In this document: piece by piece, positions 16,196 to 24,703 of the stretch
Numbering within the stretch: the stretch's first letter is position 1
Layout: every line of letters begins with the position of its first letter
Source: Clostridium sardiniense
GTDB taxonomy: Bacteria > Bacillota > Clostridia > Clostridiales > Clostridiaceae
Direction of reading: 5' to 3'
DNA: 40,959 nt
NCBI RefSeq assembly: GCF_016907995.1
Contig: NZ_JAFBDA010000028.1
Coordinates: forward strand, 1 to 40,959
Made by a program: the position numbers and the translations under genes
The notes under the pieces: generated by a model
What the model saw: the letters and a program-made list of their open reading frames with translations, nothing else
Database searches by the model: none
Told to the model about the DNA's origin: nothing

Positions 16196-16319
16196 ATAAT
16201 CCTCCATCGCTTATCATGTATTGTATCATTCCATAAAAATAGGACTTACTATTCTATTTTAATATATTTATAGAAATAATAAAGTCCTTATTATAATTAA
16301 TTTAACCAATTTATTGTTC

Positions 16320-16556
16320 TTAATCATTTTTATGAGCATTTATAACATAATTACCTTCATTATCCATCCACTGATTATCAACGATGAACCTGTTATCTTG
16401 TAGCATCGAACTTATTGTGCCTACACTGTCTTTATTCTCTTTATCTATTGATATTGTAAACTTATCCTCTTTATCAACTATACATAAATAATCATAGATA
16501 TTACTATATTCACTTAACCCAATACTTCCTCGTATATCCATTCTATAATCAGACAT
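16320..16556 (-). CDS. small hypothetical protein
   Basis: 78 residues beginning MSDYRMDIRGSIG, chosen because GGAGG lies 10 bases upstream; the longer frame start lacks a ribosome site. The sequence is hydrophilic and acidic with beta-strand character (DYLCIVDKEDKFTISIDKE, RFIVDNQWMDNEGNYVIN), no signal peptide and no cysteine pair. I do not recognise a family. It stands alone, with about 250 bp of AT-rich spacer to the EF-G-like gene. Confidence 0.6.
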   Translation of the reverse strand: MSDYRMDIRGSIGLSEYSNIYDYLCIVDKEDKFTISIDKENKDSVGTISSMLQDNRFIVDNQWMDNEGNYVINAHKND

Positions 16557-16766
16557 AAGTTCTATTCCTCCAATCAAAGCAAAATACCGCTTCCTATACA
16601 ATTATTAATTTATTTTTATATAGTTATTATATGTAGTTTTACATAAATTATTAAAAATTTTGTTCTTATTATTGTTTTAACTCCATTTATGGTATATAAG
16701 CTATGAAATTGATATTGTTTCTTTATTATTCCTTAATTTCTCTTAGTAATTATTATTTTTATCCAT

Positions 16767-16803
16767 AAAAAAATATTACTAGGCTATAAGTCCTAGTAAT
16801 ATT
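16767..16803 (-). terminator. terminator of the EF-G-like gene
   Basis: Twelve-bp perfect stem AATATTACTAGG / CCTAGTAATATT with an 8-nt loop, followed on the minus strand by TTTTTATGG. Confidence 0.85.
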
Positions 16804-16809
16804 TTAAAA

Positions 16810-18891
16810 TTAATCTTCTCTCTCACTATTTATCTTTTCAATTATTTTATTAGCTTCATTCTGAGGAACTTCCTCATATCTTTCAAAGGACATTTTATAC
16901 TCACCCCTAGCCTGGGTGATTGACCTTAAATCAGTGGCATAACTAAACATCTCTGCTAAAGGAACCTCACAGACTACCCTTTGCCCATTTTTTTCTGGTT
17001 CCATTCCAATAATTCTTCCACGCTTTTTATTCATATCGCCTATAACATCTCCCATATATTCATCTGGTATTATTATATCAACTTTCATTATAGGCTCTAA
17101 AAGTATTGGTGTTGCTGCCTCAAGTCCTTTTTTATAGGCAATTGATGTAGCTATCTTAAATGCCATTTCTGATGAATCTACAGGGTGATATGAACCATCA
17201 TGAAGTGTTGCTTTAAGACCTATCACAGGATATCCTGCTAATACTCCATGCTTTATACAATCCTTAAGCCCCTTTTCAACTGCTGGTATAAAGTTTCTTG
17301 GAACAGCCCCTCCAACAACTTGATCTACAAACTCTAATTCATCATTACCATCATATCTTCTCTCAAATTTTATTTTTACATCTCCATATTGTCCATGCCC
17401 GCCGGATTGTTTTTTGTGCTTTCCTTGAACATCAGCGCTTCCCTTTATAGTTTCTCTATATGGTACCTTTGGCTCTCTAAGTAATACATCTACACCAAAT
17501 TTATTTTTTATTTTACATGCTATAACTTCTAGATGAGTTTCTCCAATTCCTGATACTATAAGTTCTGCATTCTCCGTATCACGCTTTACTTCAAATGTTG
17601 GATCTTCTTCTAATAATTTATTCAATGCAATAGATATCTTTTCTTCATCGCCTTTTGCTTTAGGTAAGACAGCCATGGACATTATAGGTTCTGGGAAATT
17701 TAACTTATCATATATTATCTTAAAGCTTGGATCTGCAAGAGTATCTCCTGTACCAGTAAACTGAAGTTTCGAAACTGCTCCAATATCTCCAGCTACTATT
17801 TCATCTGCCAAAATTTGATTTTTTCCTCTCATAAAGAATATATTAGATAATTTTTCTCTCTTATCTTTAGTTGTATTTATTACAGGCATATCATTTTTAA
17901 GTCGCCCTGTGATAACCCTGAATAAAGAAATCTTACCTACAAATGGATCTGCTATCGTTTTAAATACTAATGCAGAAAAAGGTGCATCTTCTGAAAGACA
18001 AATATACTCCTCTTCTCCTTTTTCATTTATAGCCTTTTGTGCAAGTGATAACTCTGGTGATGGGAAACACTCAACTATATCTTCTAGACAACAATTCATA
18101 CCTATTGCTTTAACAGCACTTCCGCACATTACAGGTGCTATCTCTCCTGTACTACAACCGTTTATTAAGCCTTTATATATCTCCTCATCACTTAATGTTC
18201 CATCGGAGAAATATTTATCTAATAATTCTTCATCAGTTTCAGCAACAGCTTCCATTATCATTTCTTTACATTCATCTATCTTCTCTATTAAATCTTCTGG
18301 AATTTCTATATCTTCTATTTTTTTAGTTTTAAGATCATATAGTCTAGCTCTTTTTGATATTACATTTATTACTCCCCTAAAATCATTTTCTTCTCCTATT
18401 GGATACTGAATTGGTACTACACTTATCCCAAATTTCTCTTTAAGCCCTTTTAAAGTTTTATCAAAACTTGAATTTTCTCTATCTAATTTATTTATAAAGA
18501 AGGCTCTTGGTAGTTTTATTTTATTGCAATAATTCCATGCTTTTTCAGTACCAACTTGTACACCAGACACTGCACATGTGACTATAATCCCAACATCAAC
18601 AGCTCTCATGCCTTGAATACTCTCCCCTACAAAGTCAAAGTATCCTGGTATATCAACTAAATTTATTTTAGTGTCTTTCCACTCTAAAGGTGAGATTGAT
18701 GTAGAAAGTGATATACCTCTACGTTTCTCCTCCTCATCAAAGTCTGATACTGTAGTTCCATCTTCTATTTTCCCGAGTCTTGTAATTACTTTTCCATTGT
18801 ATAATAATCCTTCAACTAAAGAAGTCTTGCCAGTTGCACCATGTCCTATAAATCCAATATTTCTTAAATTTTTTATATTATAATTTTTCAT
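16810..18891 (-). CDS. elongation factor G-like translational GTPase
   Basis: 693-residue EF-G paralogue. G1 is GHGATGKTS (16-24), followed by the switch I region KRRGISLSTSISPLEW, G3 DIPGYFDF and G4 NKLDRE, then EF-G domains II-V ending in MFSYATDLRSITQARGEYKMSFERYEEVP. The sequence departs from canonical FusA in switch I (RRGISLSTS in place of RGITI) and near the start. It therefore belongs to the EF-G-like group found beside the housekeeping fusA in many Firmicutes. Its function is unclear; ribosome recycling or stress roles are proposed for related paralogues. No ribosomal-protein operon is next to it. Confidence 0.88.
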   Translation of the reverse strand: MKNYNIKNLRNIGFIGHGATGKTSLVEGLLYNGKVITRLGKIEDGTTVSDFDEEEKRRGISLSTSISPLEWKDTKINLVDIPGYFDFVGESIQGMRAVDVGIIVTCAVSGVQVGTEKAWNYCNKIKLPRAFFINKLDRENSSFDKTLKGLKEKFGISVVPIQYPIGEENDFRGVINVISKRARLYDLKTKKIEDIEIPEDLIEKIDECKEMIMEAVAETDEELLDKYFSDGTLSDEEIYKGLINGCSTGEIAPVMCGSAVKAIGMNCCLEDIVECFPSPELSLAQKAINEKGEEEYICLSEDAPFSALVFKTIADPFVGKISLFRVITGRLKNDMPVINTTKDKREKLSNIFFMRGKNQILADEIVAGDIGAVSKLQFTGTGDTLADPSFKIIYDKLNFPEPIMSMAVLPKAKGDEEKISIALNKLLEEDPTFEVKRDTENAELIVSGIGETHLEVIACKIKNKFGVDVLLREPKVPYRETIKGSADVQGKHKKQSGGHGQYGDVKIKFERRYDGNDELEFVDQVVGGAVPRNFIPAVEKGLKDCIKHGVLAGYPVIGLKATLHDGSYHPVDSSEMAFKIATSIAYKKGLEAATPILLEPIMKVDIIIPDEYMGDVIGDMNKKRGRIIGMEPEKNGQRVVCEVPLAEMFSYATDLRSITQARGEYKMSFERYEEVPQNEANKIIEKINSERED

Positions 18892-19019
18892 ATATTATGA
18901 GGATATTCTTCAATTGATAATATACAATTGCTTTTCCCCTTCACCCACCTTTCAAAAACTCTCATATTAATCTTTATGAAGGCTTGGGCTATTTTAGACT
19001 TATAGTTTAATATAATTAC

Positions 19020-19601
19020 ATGTTTAAATTTTTAGTTAACATTTCTATCCAAATATCTCTTAATATTCTATTTCATGATAAAATTAATAGTATTTCTATA
19101 AAGGGGGAATGTCATATTTTTTTTGAGTTAACTAATAATCTAAGGAAGAGATTAGATGGCTTAAATGATATTGTTTATATTATATTTATGGTATCTTTAA
19201 ATTGGTTTTTATACCTACCATTTATATTAATATCGCTACTTTACAAAGAACATATCATGGATATAGGTGTATTCTGCAATTTTTATAACTACTCTAATAC
19301 CTTATCTAATATTCTATTTGCTGTGGTATTATTACCTCTCTTTCACACTTGCATTCAAGCTATTATAATAAGACTTCTTTTTAGGATAAATCTTACTAAA
19401 AAGCAAGTCTTATTCTTAGGTACTGCAATATTTAGTTTATTTCATTGTTACAGCATATTTTGCATCATTCAACTTGTAGTTCCTAGCTTTATACTATTTT
19501 ATTCTTATATTTATTATAAAAATAAACAAATACCATCATTTTACATAGTACTCAGTATAAGCATTATATCAAGTTTAATAACGTACTTAGAGCAAGTGTA
19601 A
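19020..19601 (+). CDS. degenerate CPBP-like membrane protein, start probably frameshifted
   Basis: The open frame gives 193 residues with four or five hydrophobic segments. LFAVVLLPLFHTCIQAIIIRLLF and GTAIFSLFHCY align by eye with the CPBP core, but the catalytic EExxxR is replaced and only the second-motif His remains, so protease activity is unlikely. The ATG at 19020 has no ribosome site. A strong site, AAAGGGGGA, precedes an ATG at 19109 in another frame, which reads MSYFF and stops. Removing one T from the T8 run (19117-19124) would join it to this frame (MSYFFELTNNLRKRL). It is therefore a slippage-prone gene, a pseudogene or a sequence error. Confidence 0.5.
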   Translation: MFKFLVNISIQISLNILFHDKINSISIKGECHIFFELTNNLRKRLDGLNDIVYIIFMVSLNWFLYLPFILISLLYKEHIMDIGVFCNFYNYSNTLSNILFAVVLLPLFHTCIQAIIIRLLFRINLTKKQVLFLGTAIFSLFHCYSIFCIIQLVVPSFILFYSYIYYKNKQIPSFYIVLSISIISSLITYLEQV

Positions 19602-19642
19602 TTAAATAAAAGCAGAGAATTAATTCTCTGCTTTTATTTAAT
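19601..19642. terminator. 42-bp perfect palindrome, bidirectional terminator
   Basis: Perfect palindrome centred at 19621/19622, with GCAGAGAATT in its left arm and TTTTATTT at the end. It includes the last base of the upstream stop codon and separates convergent genes. Confidence 0.75.
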
Positions 19643-19702
19643 ATATATCTTTTAATATTAGACTTAAACATCTAGTTACATATCATATACTTTTAGACTT
19701 AA

Positions 19703-20392
19703 CTACATATTTTCTATCTCTACAGACATAACATCATCAATGTCGTTTAACTTCTTAGCTAAACCTAATGACGATTCTTCTTTTTTAGCTCTAATAATAA
19801 AATGAATATTATATATACTTATTGAATCCTCTAGACTTTTCTCTGTCTTAAATGAAGACAATATATAATTCTCATTTGATAATACTTCATCTATTTTGTT
19901 ATCTGGGTACTTAGACATCTTTATACTTACATTAAATAATTTTGATCCTTGAATCTTTTTAAAAAAATGTAAATCTAAAAACTTTTGTGAAAATTTAAGA
20001 ATAACGAATACTATAAAAGTAGCAAAAATACCTACCTCATACATTCCTGACCCTATAGCTAGTCCTATAGCTGCTGTCGCCCATATTCCAGCTGCTGTTG
20101 TAAGGCCTTTTATAAATCTCTTTTCTAAAAGTATTGTCCCTGCTCCAAGAAAGCTAATTCCACTAACAACTTGAGCTGCAATTCTACTTGGATCTAATCC
20201 TATATTGTTTAATGCTATAATATCACTAAATCCATATTTTGATATAATCATAAAAAGCGCACTCCCGACCCCTACCAAAAAGTGTGTTCTAAGTCCTGCT
20301 TCTTTGGAATTCATTTCTCTATCTAATCCAATTAATCCAGCTAAAATACCAGCCACCAATATCCTTAGAAAAAAATCTAATACATTTTCCAT
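19703..20392 (-). CDS. mgtC: MgtC/SapB family membrane protein
   Basis: 229 residues. The N-terminal membrane domain (about 1-135) has GLIGLDREMNSKEAGLRTH, VVSGISFLGAGTIL and GLTTAAGIWATAAIGLAIGSG, all MgtC hallmarks. A C-terminal cytoplasmic ACT-like part follows (about 145-229). MgtC proteins are linked to growth in low magnesium and to modulation of the F-type ATP synthase; the family in clostridia is less studied. The ATG has no usual ribosome site: AAAGGAGG (20428-20435) is 35 bases upstream, with a 27-nt AU-rich hairpin between. A promoter and an early terminator also precede it. Confidence 0.9.
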   Translation of the reverse strand: MENVLDFFLRILVAGILAGLIGLDREMNSKEAGLRTHFLVGVGSALFMIISKYGFSDIIALNNIGLDPSRIAAQVVSGISFLGAGTILLEKRFIKGLTTAAGIWATAAIGLAIGSGMYEVGIFATFIVFVILKFSQKFLDLHFFKKIQGSKLFNVSIKMSKYPDNKIDEVLSNENYILSSFKTEKSLEDSISIYNIHFIIRAKKEESSLGLAKKLNDIDDVMSVEIENM

Positions 20393-20400
20393 ATCTCTAT

Positions 20401-20435
20401 ATTTTACTATTTTATAATAAGTAAAATCCTCCTTT
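20401..20435 (-). promoter_or_regulatory. mgtC translation start with hairpin between SD and AUG
   Basis: On the minus strand, AAAGGAGG (20428-20435) is followed by a hairpin with arms ATTTTAC and GTAAAAT (20401-20427), then eight bases and the ATG. If the hairpin folds, the Shine-Dalgarno to AUG distance becomes about 8 bases, the optimum; unfolded it is about 35. Confidence 0.5.
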
Positions 20436-20468
20436 CTCTCCTTATCTTTATTAAATTAAATTTCAAAA

Positions 20469-20509
20469 AGTCCACTTAAACATTGCTAAATAGCAATTTC
20501 AAGAGGACT
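20469..20509 (-). terminator. terminator-like hairpin inside the mgtC leader
   Basis: A stem of about 18 bp with one mismatch and one bulge (outer arms AGTCC / GGACT) followed on the minus strand by TTTTT. It begins about 30 bases after the predicted transcription start and ends about 77 bases before the mgtC ATG. Confidence 0.7.
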
Positions 20510-20545
20510 ATATCTAAATCTATATTTATATTAATTTTTGTATTA

Positions 20546-20574
20546 AGTATAACATCCAACTAAAACACTTTCAA
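20546..20574 (-). promoter_or_regulatory. promoter of mgtC
   Basis: TTGAAA (20569-20574), 17-bp spacer, TATACT (20546-20551) on the minus strand. Predicted start near 20539, giving a leader of about 147 nt. The remaining AT-rich sequence to 20676 shows nothing else. Confidence 0.75.
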
Positions 20575-20676
20575 TTAAATTCCATATTATTTTAATTTAT
20601 TTATTATTTAACTATAATTATAAAAATATTTCGATAACTGCTTATAATTTTTTCGTTAAAATTTAAATAAATATAT

Positions 20677-20714
20677 GAAAAAGGAAAGAGCATTAAATTA
20701 TCTCTTTCCTTTTT
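20677..20714 (-). terminator. terminator of the envelope gene pair
   Basis: Stem AAAAAGGAAAGAG / CTCTTTCCTTTTT with an 11-nt loop, followed on the minus strand by TTTTTCATAT; the arms run up to the stop codon at 20716. Confidence 0.8.
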
Positions 20715-20715
20715 A

Positions 20716-21723
20716 TTATTTAGAAAATGTAGTTTTATAGTATTTTCCGTCTAATATACTAGATACTCCATCATTGTAGTAAGAAATAAACTTACCCTTA
20801 TACTTTGTTTCTTTTGATGATTTAATATTTTTTACTATTCCTTTATTAGAATAGTTTACATATATATCTCCTTTACCATTAATAAAAATATCTTTTTTAT
20901 CAACAGACTTATCTAACGCTATTTTTTCACTCTTAGCATCTATATTCTCTAAGCTCTTTTTAATTATTCCATTTACTAAATTATCTTTTACTTCTCCAAG
21001 ATACATATAACCATCTTCATCTATTCCTAATATCTCTATTGGTTCTTTAGAATTCATAGGTACTCTTTCATTAGGCTGAGTCATATGAACTATAGTTCCA
21101 TTTTTAGAAATATAGACTAGTCTATCTTTAGTTGGCATTATTGAAACGCTTCCTAAACTTCTTACTGTTAATGGTACATTAGTTGCAAAGTTTTGATTAA
21201 TGTCAACTCTATATATAGCATTATTTACTCTAACATATGTAACTCCTGTAATTGTTGAAGCTTGTATATCAAAATTCTTATAACTAGCATTATATGGACA
21301 AATATCAACTATTTTTTGATTGACCCCTTTTTGAGGCTCATAATTATATAGTACTATCTGATTATCTTCTACTTCTAAAGTAAGTAACATATTTCTATCT
21401 TGAAGCCAAACAGATCTTAATATCTCTCTACCATCTGAATCTTTTAATGGTTTTATATCTCCACTAGTAGTATCACATACTTCTAATGAATAATTTTCAT
21501 AGTAACTTATATATCTACCATCATAAGATACTTTTATATCTTTTGCATTAGTTGGTATTTGTACATGCATATTTGTATTAGTATGGTTATTGTTTATTGC
21601 TACTTGCTCCATATTAACATCAGTGTTATCTTTAAAATAAAACTTATCTAGGAAAAATAGTACACCACATTGTAATATAAGTGATAGAGCTATCCAAGAT
21701 AATATCATCTTTAATTTCTTCAT
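20716..21723 (-). CDS. membrane-anchored extracytoplasmic protein, beta-propeller-like
   Basis: 335 residues. One N-terminal membrane helix (about 7-25) is followed by an extracytoplasmic domain of repeated beta-strand blocks (SYDGRYISYYENYSLEVCD, VYISKNGTIVHM, YMYLGEVKDNLVNG, INGKGDIYVNYSNKG) that look like propeller blades. No catalytic motif is recognised. It starts 13 bases after the NAGPA-domain gene, with AGGAG before its ATG, so the two form an operon and probably act on the same envelope substrate. Family name unknown; propeller fold is inference from strand periodicity. Confidence 0.65.
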   Translation of the reverse strand: MKKLKMILSWIALSLILQCGVLFFLDKFYFKDNTDVNMEQVAINNNHTNTNMHVQIPTNAKDIKVSYDGRYISYYENYSLEVCDTTSGDIKPLKDSDGREILRSVWLQDRNMLLTLEVEDNQIVLYNYEPQKGVNQKIVDICPYNASYKNFDIQASTITGVTYVRVNNAIYRVDINQNFATNVPLTVRSLGSVSIMPTKDRLVYISKNGTIVHMTQPNERVPMNSKEPIEILGIDEDGYMYLGEVKDNLVNGIIKKSLENIDAKSEKIALDKSVDKKDIFINGKGDIYVNYSNKGIVKNIKSSKETKYKGKFISYYNDGVSSILDGKYYKTTFSK

Positions 21724-21736
21724 AACTTCTCCTTTG

Positions 21737-22747
21737 TTATTTTACTATAATTGAGGATGCGATATATCTTTCTCCAAGTCCATTAGATACATCATTTATA
21801 ACTTGTCCATTTAAATACATTGTAGATGACTTTCCTCCATCTAAATTAATGGCAGTTACGCATTCTCCTTTTGTAAGCATAAGAGATTGAAGTTCTGTCA
21901 TTGTACATCCTAAGCCTCCAACTAAATCTCTACCATCAATAACCATCATAACTATTGATCCATCAGCTCTTTGTCCTATTGCAGTTCTTGGTGCTATACC
22001 TCTTGCCCCATCTGAACCTTCTAATGGAGTTGGCATGCCATCTTTAATTAAAACTGGTTTAAAACTAACAGCCTCCTGAACATTTAATTCCTTAAGTTCC
22101 TTAATAGAGTATTTACCTGCAAGCATTTTACCTTCTTTAGTAATAGCCATACATTCTGTTTTTGCATCATCCGATTTTAAATCAGAGAAAACTATTTTTC
22201 CATTAGAGATTATAACTCCTGTAGGAGTTCCTCCATTACCTGTCCAATTTGAGCTACTAGAAGTATCTATAAAAGCTCCTCCATTTACAGCTGCTACTGC
22301 ATTATTTTGTATAGCCATCTCTGAAGTTGTTTCTCCTTTTTTATACATACTGCTTGTATATGCAACTTTAACTCTCTTAGGATCCTTAATTACTAACATA
22401 TGTCCATTATATTTTGAGTTTTCAAATTTATAAAGTTCTATTGTATTATCATGTTTTGCATTTACTTGAACTACTGAATTATTGTTTTTAAGACCTAAGT
22501 TTGAATTTTGATCACTAGAAGAATTAAGTATATTATCAATTCTTTCCTTTGATAAAAACATCGTAGCTAAATATTGATGGTTTAAAGTCGTCATAGCTGA
22601 TCCAACATATATCCTTTTAGCATTATCAAAGGGACCATAAAGTAATACAAATGGTGCTGTGATTGCAGTGAAAACTAATTCAAAAACTAGAAATGCAATG
22701 ATTCTCTTCCATTTTTTTCTTTTATTCTTTACTCTTTTGTTCTTCAT
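21737..22747 (-). CDS. phosphodiester glycosidase (NAGPA domain) family membrane protein
   Basis: 336 residues: a very basic N-terminus (KNKRVKNKRKKWKR), one membrane helix (about 18-40), then an extracytoplasmic NAGPA domain. Typical segments are AAVNGGAFID, GTPTGVIISNGKIVFSD, FKPVLIKDGMPTP, RGIAPRTAIGQRADGSIVMMVIDGR and TAINLDGGKSSTMYLNGQ. The domain is named from the mammalian enzyme that uncovers mannose-6-phosphate; bacterial members cleave sugar phosphodiesters, probably in wall polymers or exopolysaccharide. I use the ATG after GGGAGAG rather than the upstream in-frame start. It heads a two-gene operon. Confidence 0.88.
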   Translation of the reverse strand: MKNKRVKNKRKKWKRIIAFLVFELVFTAITAPFVLLYGPFDNAKRIYVGSAMTTLNHQYLATMFLSKERIDNILNSSSDQNSNLGLKNNNSVVQVNAKHDNTIELYKFENSKYNGHMLVIKDPKRVKVAYTSSMYKKGETTSEMAIQNNAVAAVNGGAFIDTSSSSNWTGNGGTPTGVIISNGKIVFSDLKSDDAKTECMAITKEGKMLAGKYSIKELKELNVQEAVSFKPVLIKDGMPTPLEGSDGARGIAPRTAIGQRADGSIVMMVIDGRDLVGGLGCTMTELQSLMLTKGECVTAINLDGGKSSTMYLNGQVINDVSNGLGERYIASSIIVK

Positions 22748-22923
22748 TAAAACTCTCCCAAACAAAATTTTTAAAAATCCATCTTATTATTATATATTAA
22801 TTTAAAGTCTAAATAAATATCTCTACATAAGTATATTCCATATCATTGTTTATAAAAACTATATTTTGACGGGAATAAAACAGTATATTTACTATAGTAC
22901 CTTATTTTTATAAAACATATATA

Positions 22924-22952
22924 ATTAAATTACAATATCCGATTTTTGTCAA
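22924..22952 (-). promoter_or_regulatory. candidate promoter of the NAGPA operon
   Basis: TTGACA (22947-22952), 17-bp spacer, TTTAAT (22924-22929) on the minus strand, about 170 bases upstream of the ATG. The 353-bp gap to sdaAB otherwise holds AT-rich sequence and the sdaAB promoter. Confidence 0.5.
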
Positions 22953-23034
22953 TTAATCCTATAAAAACTTATGATTTTTTTAAGAATTTCTTATGTATTT
23001 TGGGTTTTTTTTCAATTTATGGTTTTATTTTACA

Positions 23035-23063
23035 TTGACACTCTTTATGAAAACGTTTATTTT
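23035..23063 (+). promoter_or_regulatory. promoter and cre operator of the serine dehydratase operon
   Basis: TTGACA (23035-23040), 17-bp spacer, TATTTT (23058-23063). The spacer and -10 contain TGAAAACGTTTATT (23048-23061), which matches the CcpA cre consensus TGWAARCGYTWNCW at 13 of 14 positions. A CcpA dimer there would block RNA polymerase, giving carbon catabolite repression. Confidence 0.72.
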
Positions 23064-23100
23064 TATAGTATAGAATATTGATGAAAGGATGGTAATTGGC

Positions 23101-23802
23101 ATGAAAATTTTGGGCGTTTTTGATATTCTAGGTCCCATAATGGTTGGCCCCTCCTCTTCACATACTGCTGGAGCCGCAAAACTTGGAAAAATAGCTAAAA
23201 GTATTGTTGGTACTGATATAAAAGAAGTTACTTTTCTACTTCATGGTTCCTTTGGTAAAACCTATAAAGGTCATGGTACAGATCGAGCACTTGTTGCTGG
23301 AATCCTCGGAATGAGCCCAAGTGATGATAACCTTAAAAATTCTATTCTTATAGCTCAAAATAAAGGTCTTAAAATTAATTTTATTGAACAAGATTTAGGA
23401 CAAGCTCATCCGAACACAGTAAAGTTTATAATAAAAGATATCAATGATAATATCCACGAAATAATGGGTTCTTCCATTGGAGGTGGTAGTGTAGAAATTA
23501 ATGAGATAAATGGAAACAAAGTTAAAATAACTGGATCATATCCTACTATAATAACCTGCCACAAAGATATTCCTGGAACAGTCGCAAAAGTCTCAGAATT
23601 ACTTTATGAAGATAAAATTAATATCGCTTTTATGAAACTTGGTAGAGCTGAAAAAGGCAAAGATGCAACTATGACTTTTGAAGTTGATAGTGTGATATCT
23701 GCTTCATTATTAAATGATATAAAAAAAATAGATGGAATAAACAAAGTAATAATTATTAATCCTGAAATGGAGGTATCTAATAATGATTGCGAAGTCAGCT
23801 AA
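23101..23802 (+). CDS. sdaAB: L-serine ammonia-lyase, iron-sulfur-dependent, beta subunit
   Basis: 233-residue beta subunit of the two-component L-serine dehydratase, which converts serine to pyruvate and ammonia. The signature VGPSSSHTAGAAKLG is at 15-29, and a C-terminal ACT-type domain (about 145-220, GSYPTIITCHKDIPGTVAKVS) may sense serine. I start at the ATG 23101, with AAAGGATGG 8 bases upstream; the in-frame ATG at 23089 lies inside that ribosome site. Its 3' end overlaps sdaAA by 20 bases, indicating translational coupling. Confidence 0.94.
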   Translation: MKILGVFDILGPIMVGPSSSHTAGAAKLGKIAKSIVGTDIKEVTFLLHGSFGKTYKGHGTDRALVAGILGMSPSDDNLKNSILIAQNKGLKINFIEQDLGQAHPNTVKFIIKDINDNIHEIMGSSIGGGSVEINEINGNKVKITGSYPTIITCHKDIPGTVAKVSELLYEDKINIAFMKLGRAEKGKDATMTFEVDSVISASLLNDIKKIDGINKVIIINPEMEVSNNDCEVS

Positions 23803-24661
23803 AGAACTTATAAATATTTGTAAGTCAAATAATATTAAATTAAGTGAATATGCAATAAATCGTGAAATAGATGAGAAGAATATATCACGTGAGGAATTAT
23901 TTTTACATATGCAAGAAACTCTTAATGTAATGAGACAAGCTGCTAATACTGGCAGAGAAAAAGAAGTTTATTCATTAAGTGGATTAATTGGAGGCGATGC
24001 TTTTAAACTGCAAAAATACTTAGAATCTGGTAAATCATTATTAGGAAATACCGCAATAACAGCTATGGCAATGGCTTTGTCATCTTCAGAAGTAAACGGT
24101 TCAATGGGGAAAATAGTAGCATGTCCAACTGCTGGCTCTTGCGGTATACTTCCAGCAGTTATATTAACAGCTGGTGAAAGACTTGGAAAAAATGATACTG
24201 AAATGATTGAAGGATTATTTGCAGCCTCTGCTGTTGGTATGATAATTGGAATGAATGCAACATTTGCAGGAGCTGAAGGGGGATGCCAAGCTGAATGTGG
24301 CTCTGCCGCAGCTATGGCTTCAGCAGCAGTTGTAGAAATGATGGGAGGCACTCCAGAAATGAGTTTAAATGCTGGTGCTATAGTATTTAAAAACATATTA
24401 GGGCTAGTTTGTGATCCAGTTGCTGGTCTAGTCGAAATACCTTGCGCAAAAAGAAATGTATCTGGTGCTATTAGTGCACTCTCTACAGCAGATCTAGTTA
24501 TGGCTGGAGTTTGTTCAAAGATACCATTTGATGATGCATTATCTGCAATGTATAAGGTAGGTATAGAGCTTCCAGCATCCTTAAGAGAAACAGCACTTGG
24601 AGGAATTGCTATTACAAAAACAGGTCTAGAACTTAAAGATAAAGTATTTAATAACAATTAA
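23783..24661 (+). CDS. sdaAA: L-serine ammonia-lyase, iron-sulfur-dependent, alpha subunit
   Basis: 292-residue catalytic subunit. Conserved cysteines C114/C120 (ACPTAGSCGILPA), C168/C172 (EGGCQAECGSAAA), C210 (VCDPVAG) and C221 (EIPCAKRN) include the ligands of the oxygen-sensitive [4Fe-4S] cluster that dehydrates serine. GGAGG, located inside sdaAB, precedes the ATG. Serine breakdown to pyruvate is a standard clostridial energy route, and the enzyme pairs with the membrane protein encoded next. Confidence 0.95.
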   Translation: MIAKSAKELINICKSNNIKLSEYAINREIDEKNISREELFLHMQETLNVMRQAANTGREKEVYSLSGLIGGDAFKLQKYLESGKSLLGNTAITAMAMALSSSEVNGSMGKIVACPTAGSCGILPAVILTAGERLGKNDTEMIEGLFAASAVGMIIGMNATFAGAEGGCQAECGSAAAMASAAVVEMMGGTPEMSLNAGAIVFKNILGLVCDPVAGLVEIPCAKRNVSGAISALSTADLVMAGVCSKIPFDDALSAMYKVGIELPASLRETALGGIAITKTGLELKDKVFNNN

Positions 24662-24703
24662 ATGTTTAAAAACTAAAGTTTAAAATTCTAAGGAGGAAAA
24701 ATA

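Noticed and set aside
17909..18409. 166-residue open frame antisense to the EF-G-like gene
   Set aside because: Shadow of a conserved GTPase, Ser-rich, no ribosome site.
19105..19127. prfB-like programmed +1 frameshift
   Set aside because: The UUU UGA is present, but the AGGGGG lies too far upstream to act as the prfB-type stimulator and is better explained as the initiation site; kept only as a slippage or frameshift candidate.
20393..20574. M-box magnesium riboswitch before mgtC
   Set aside because: The leader before the terminator is only about 30 nt and shows none of the M-box core, which needs well over 100 nt.
23968..24657. 229-residue open frame antisense to sdaAA
   Set aside because: It mirrors a conserved gene with Fe-S cysteines; the antisense product is Pro/Ala/Ser-rich without family features.
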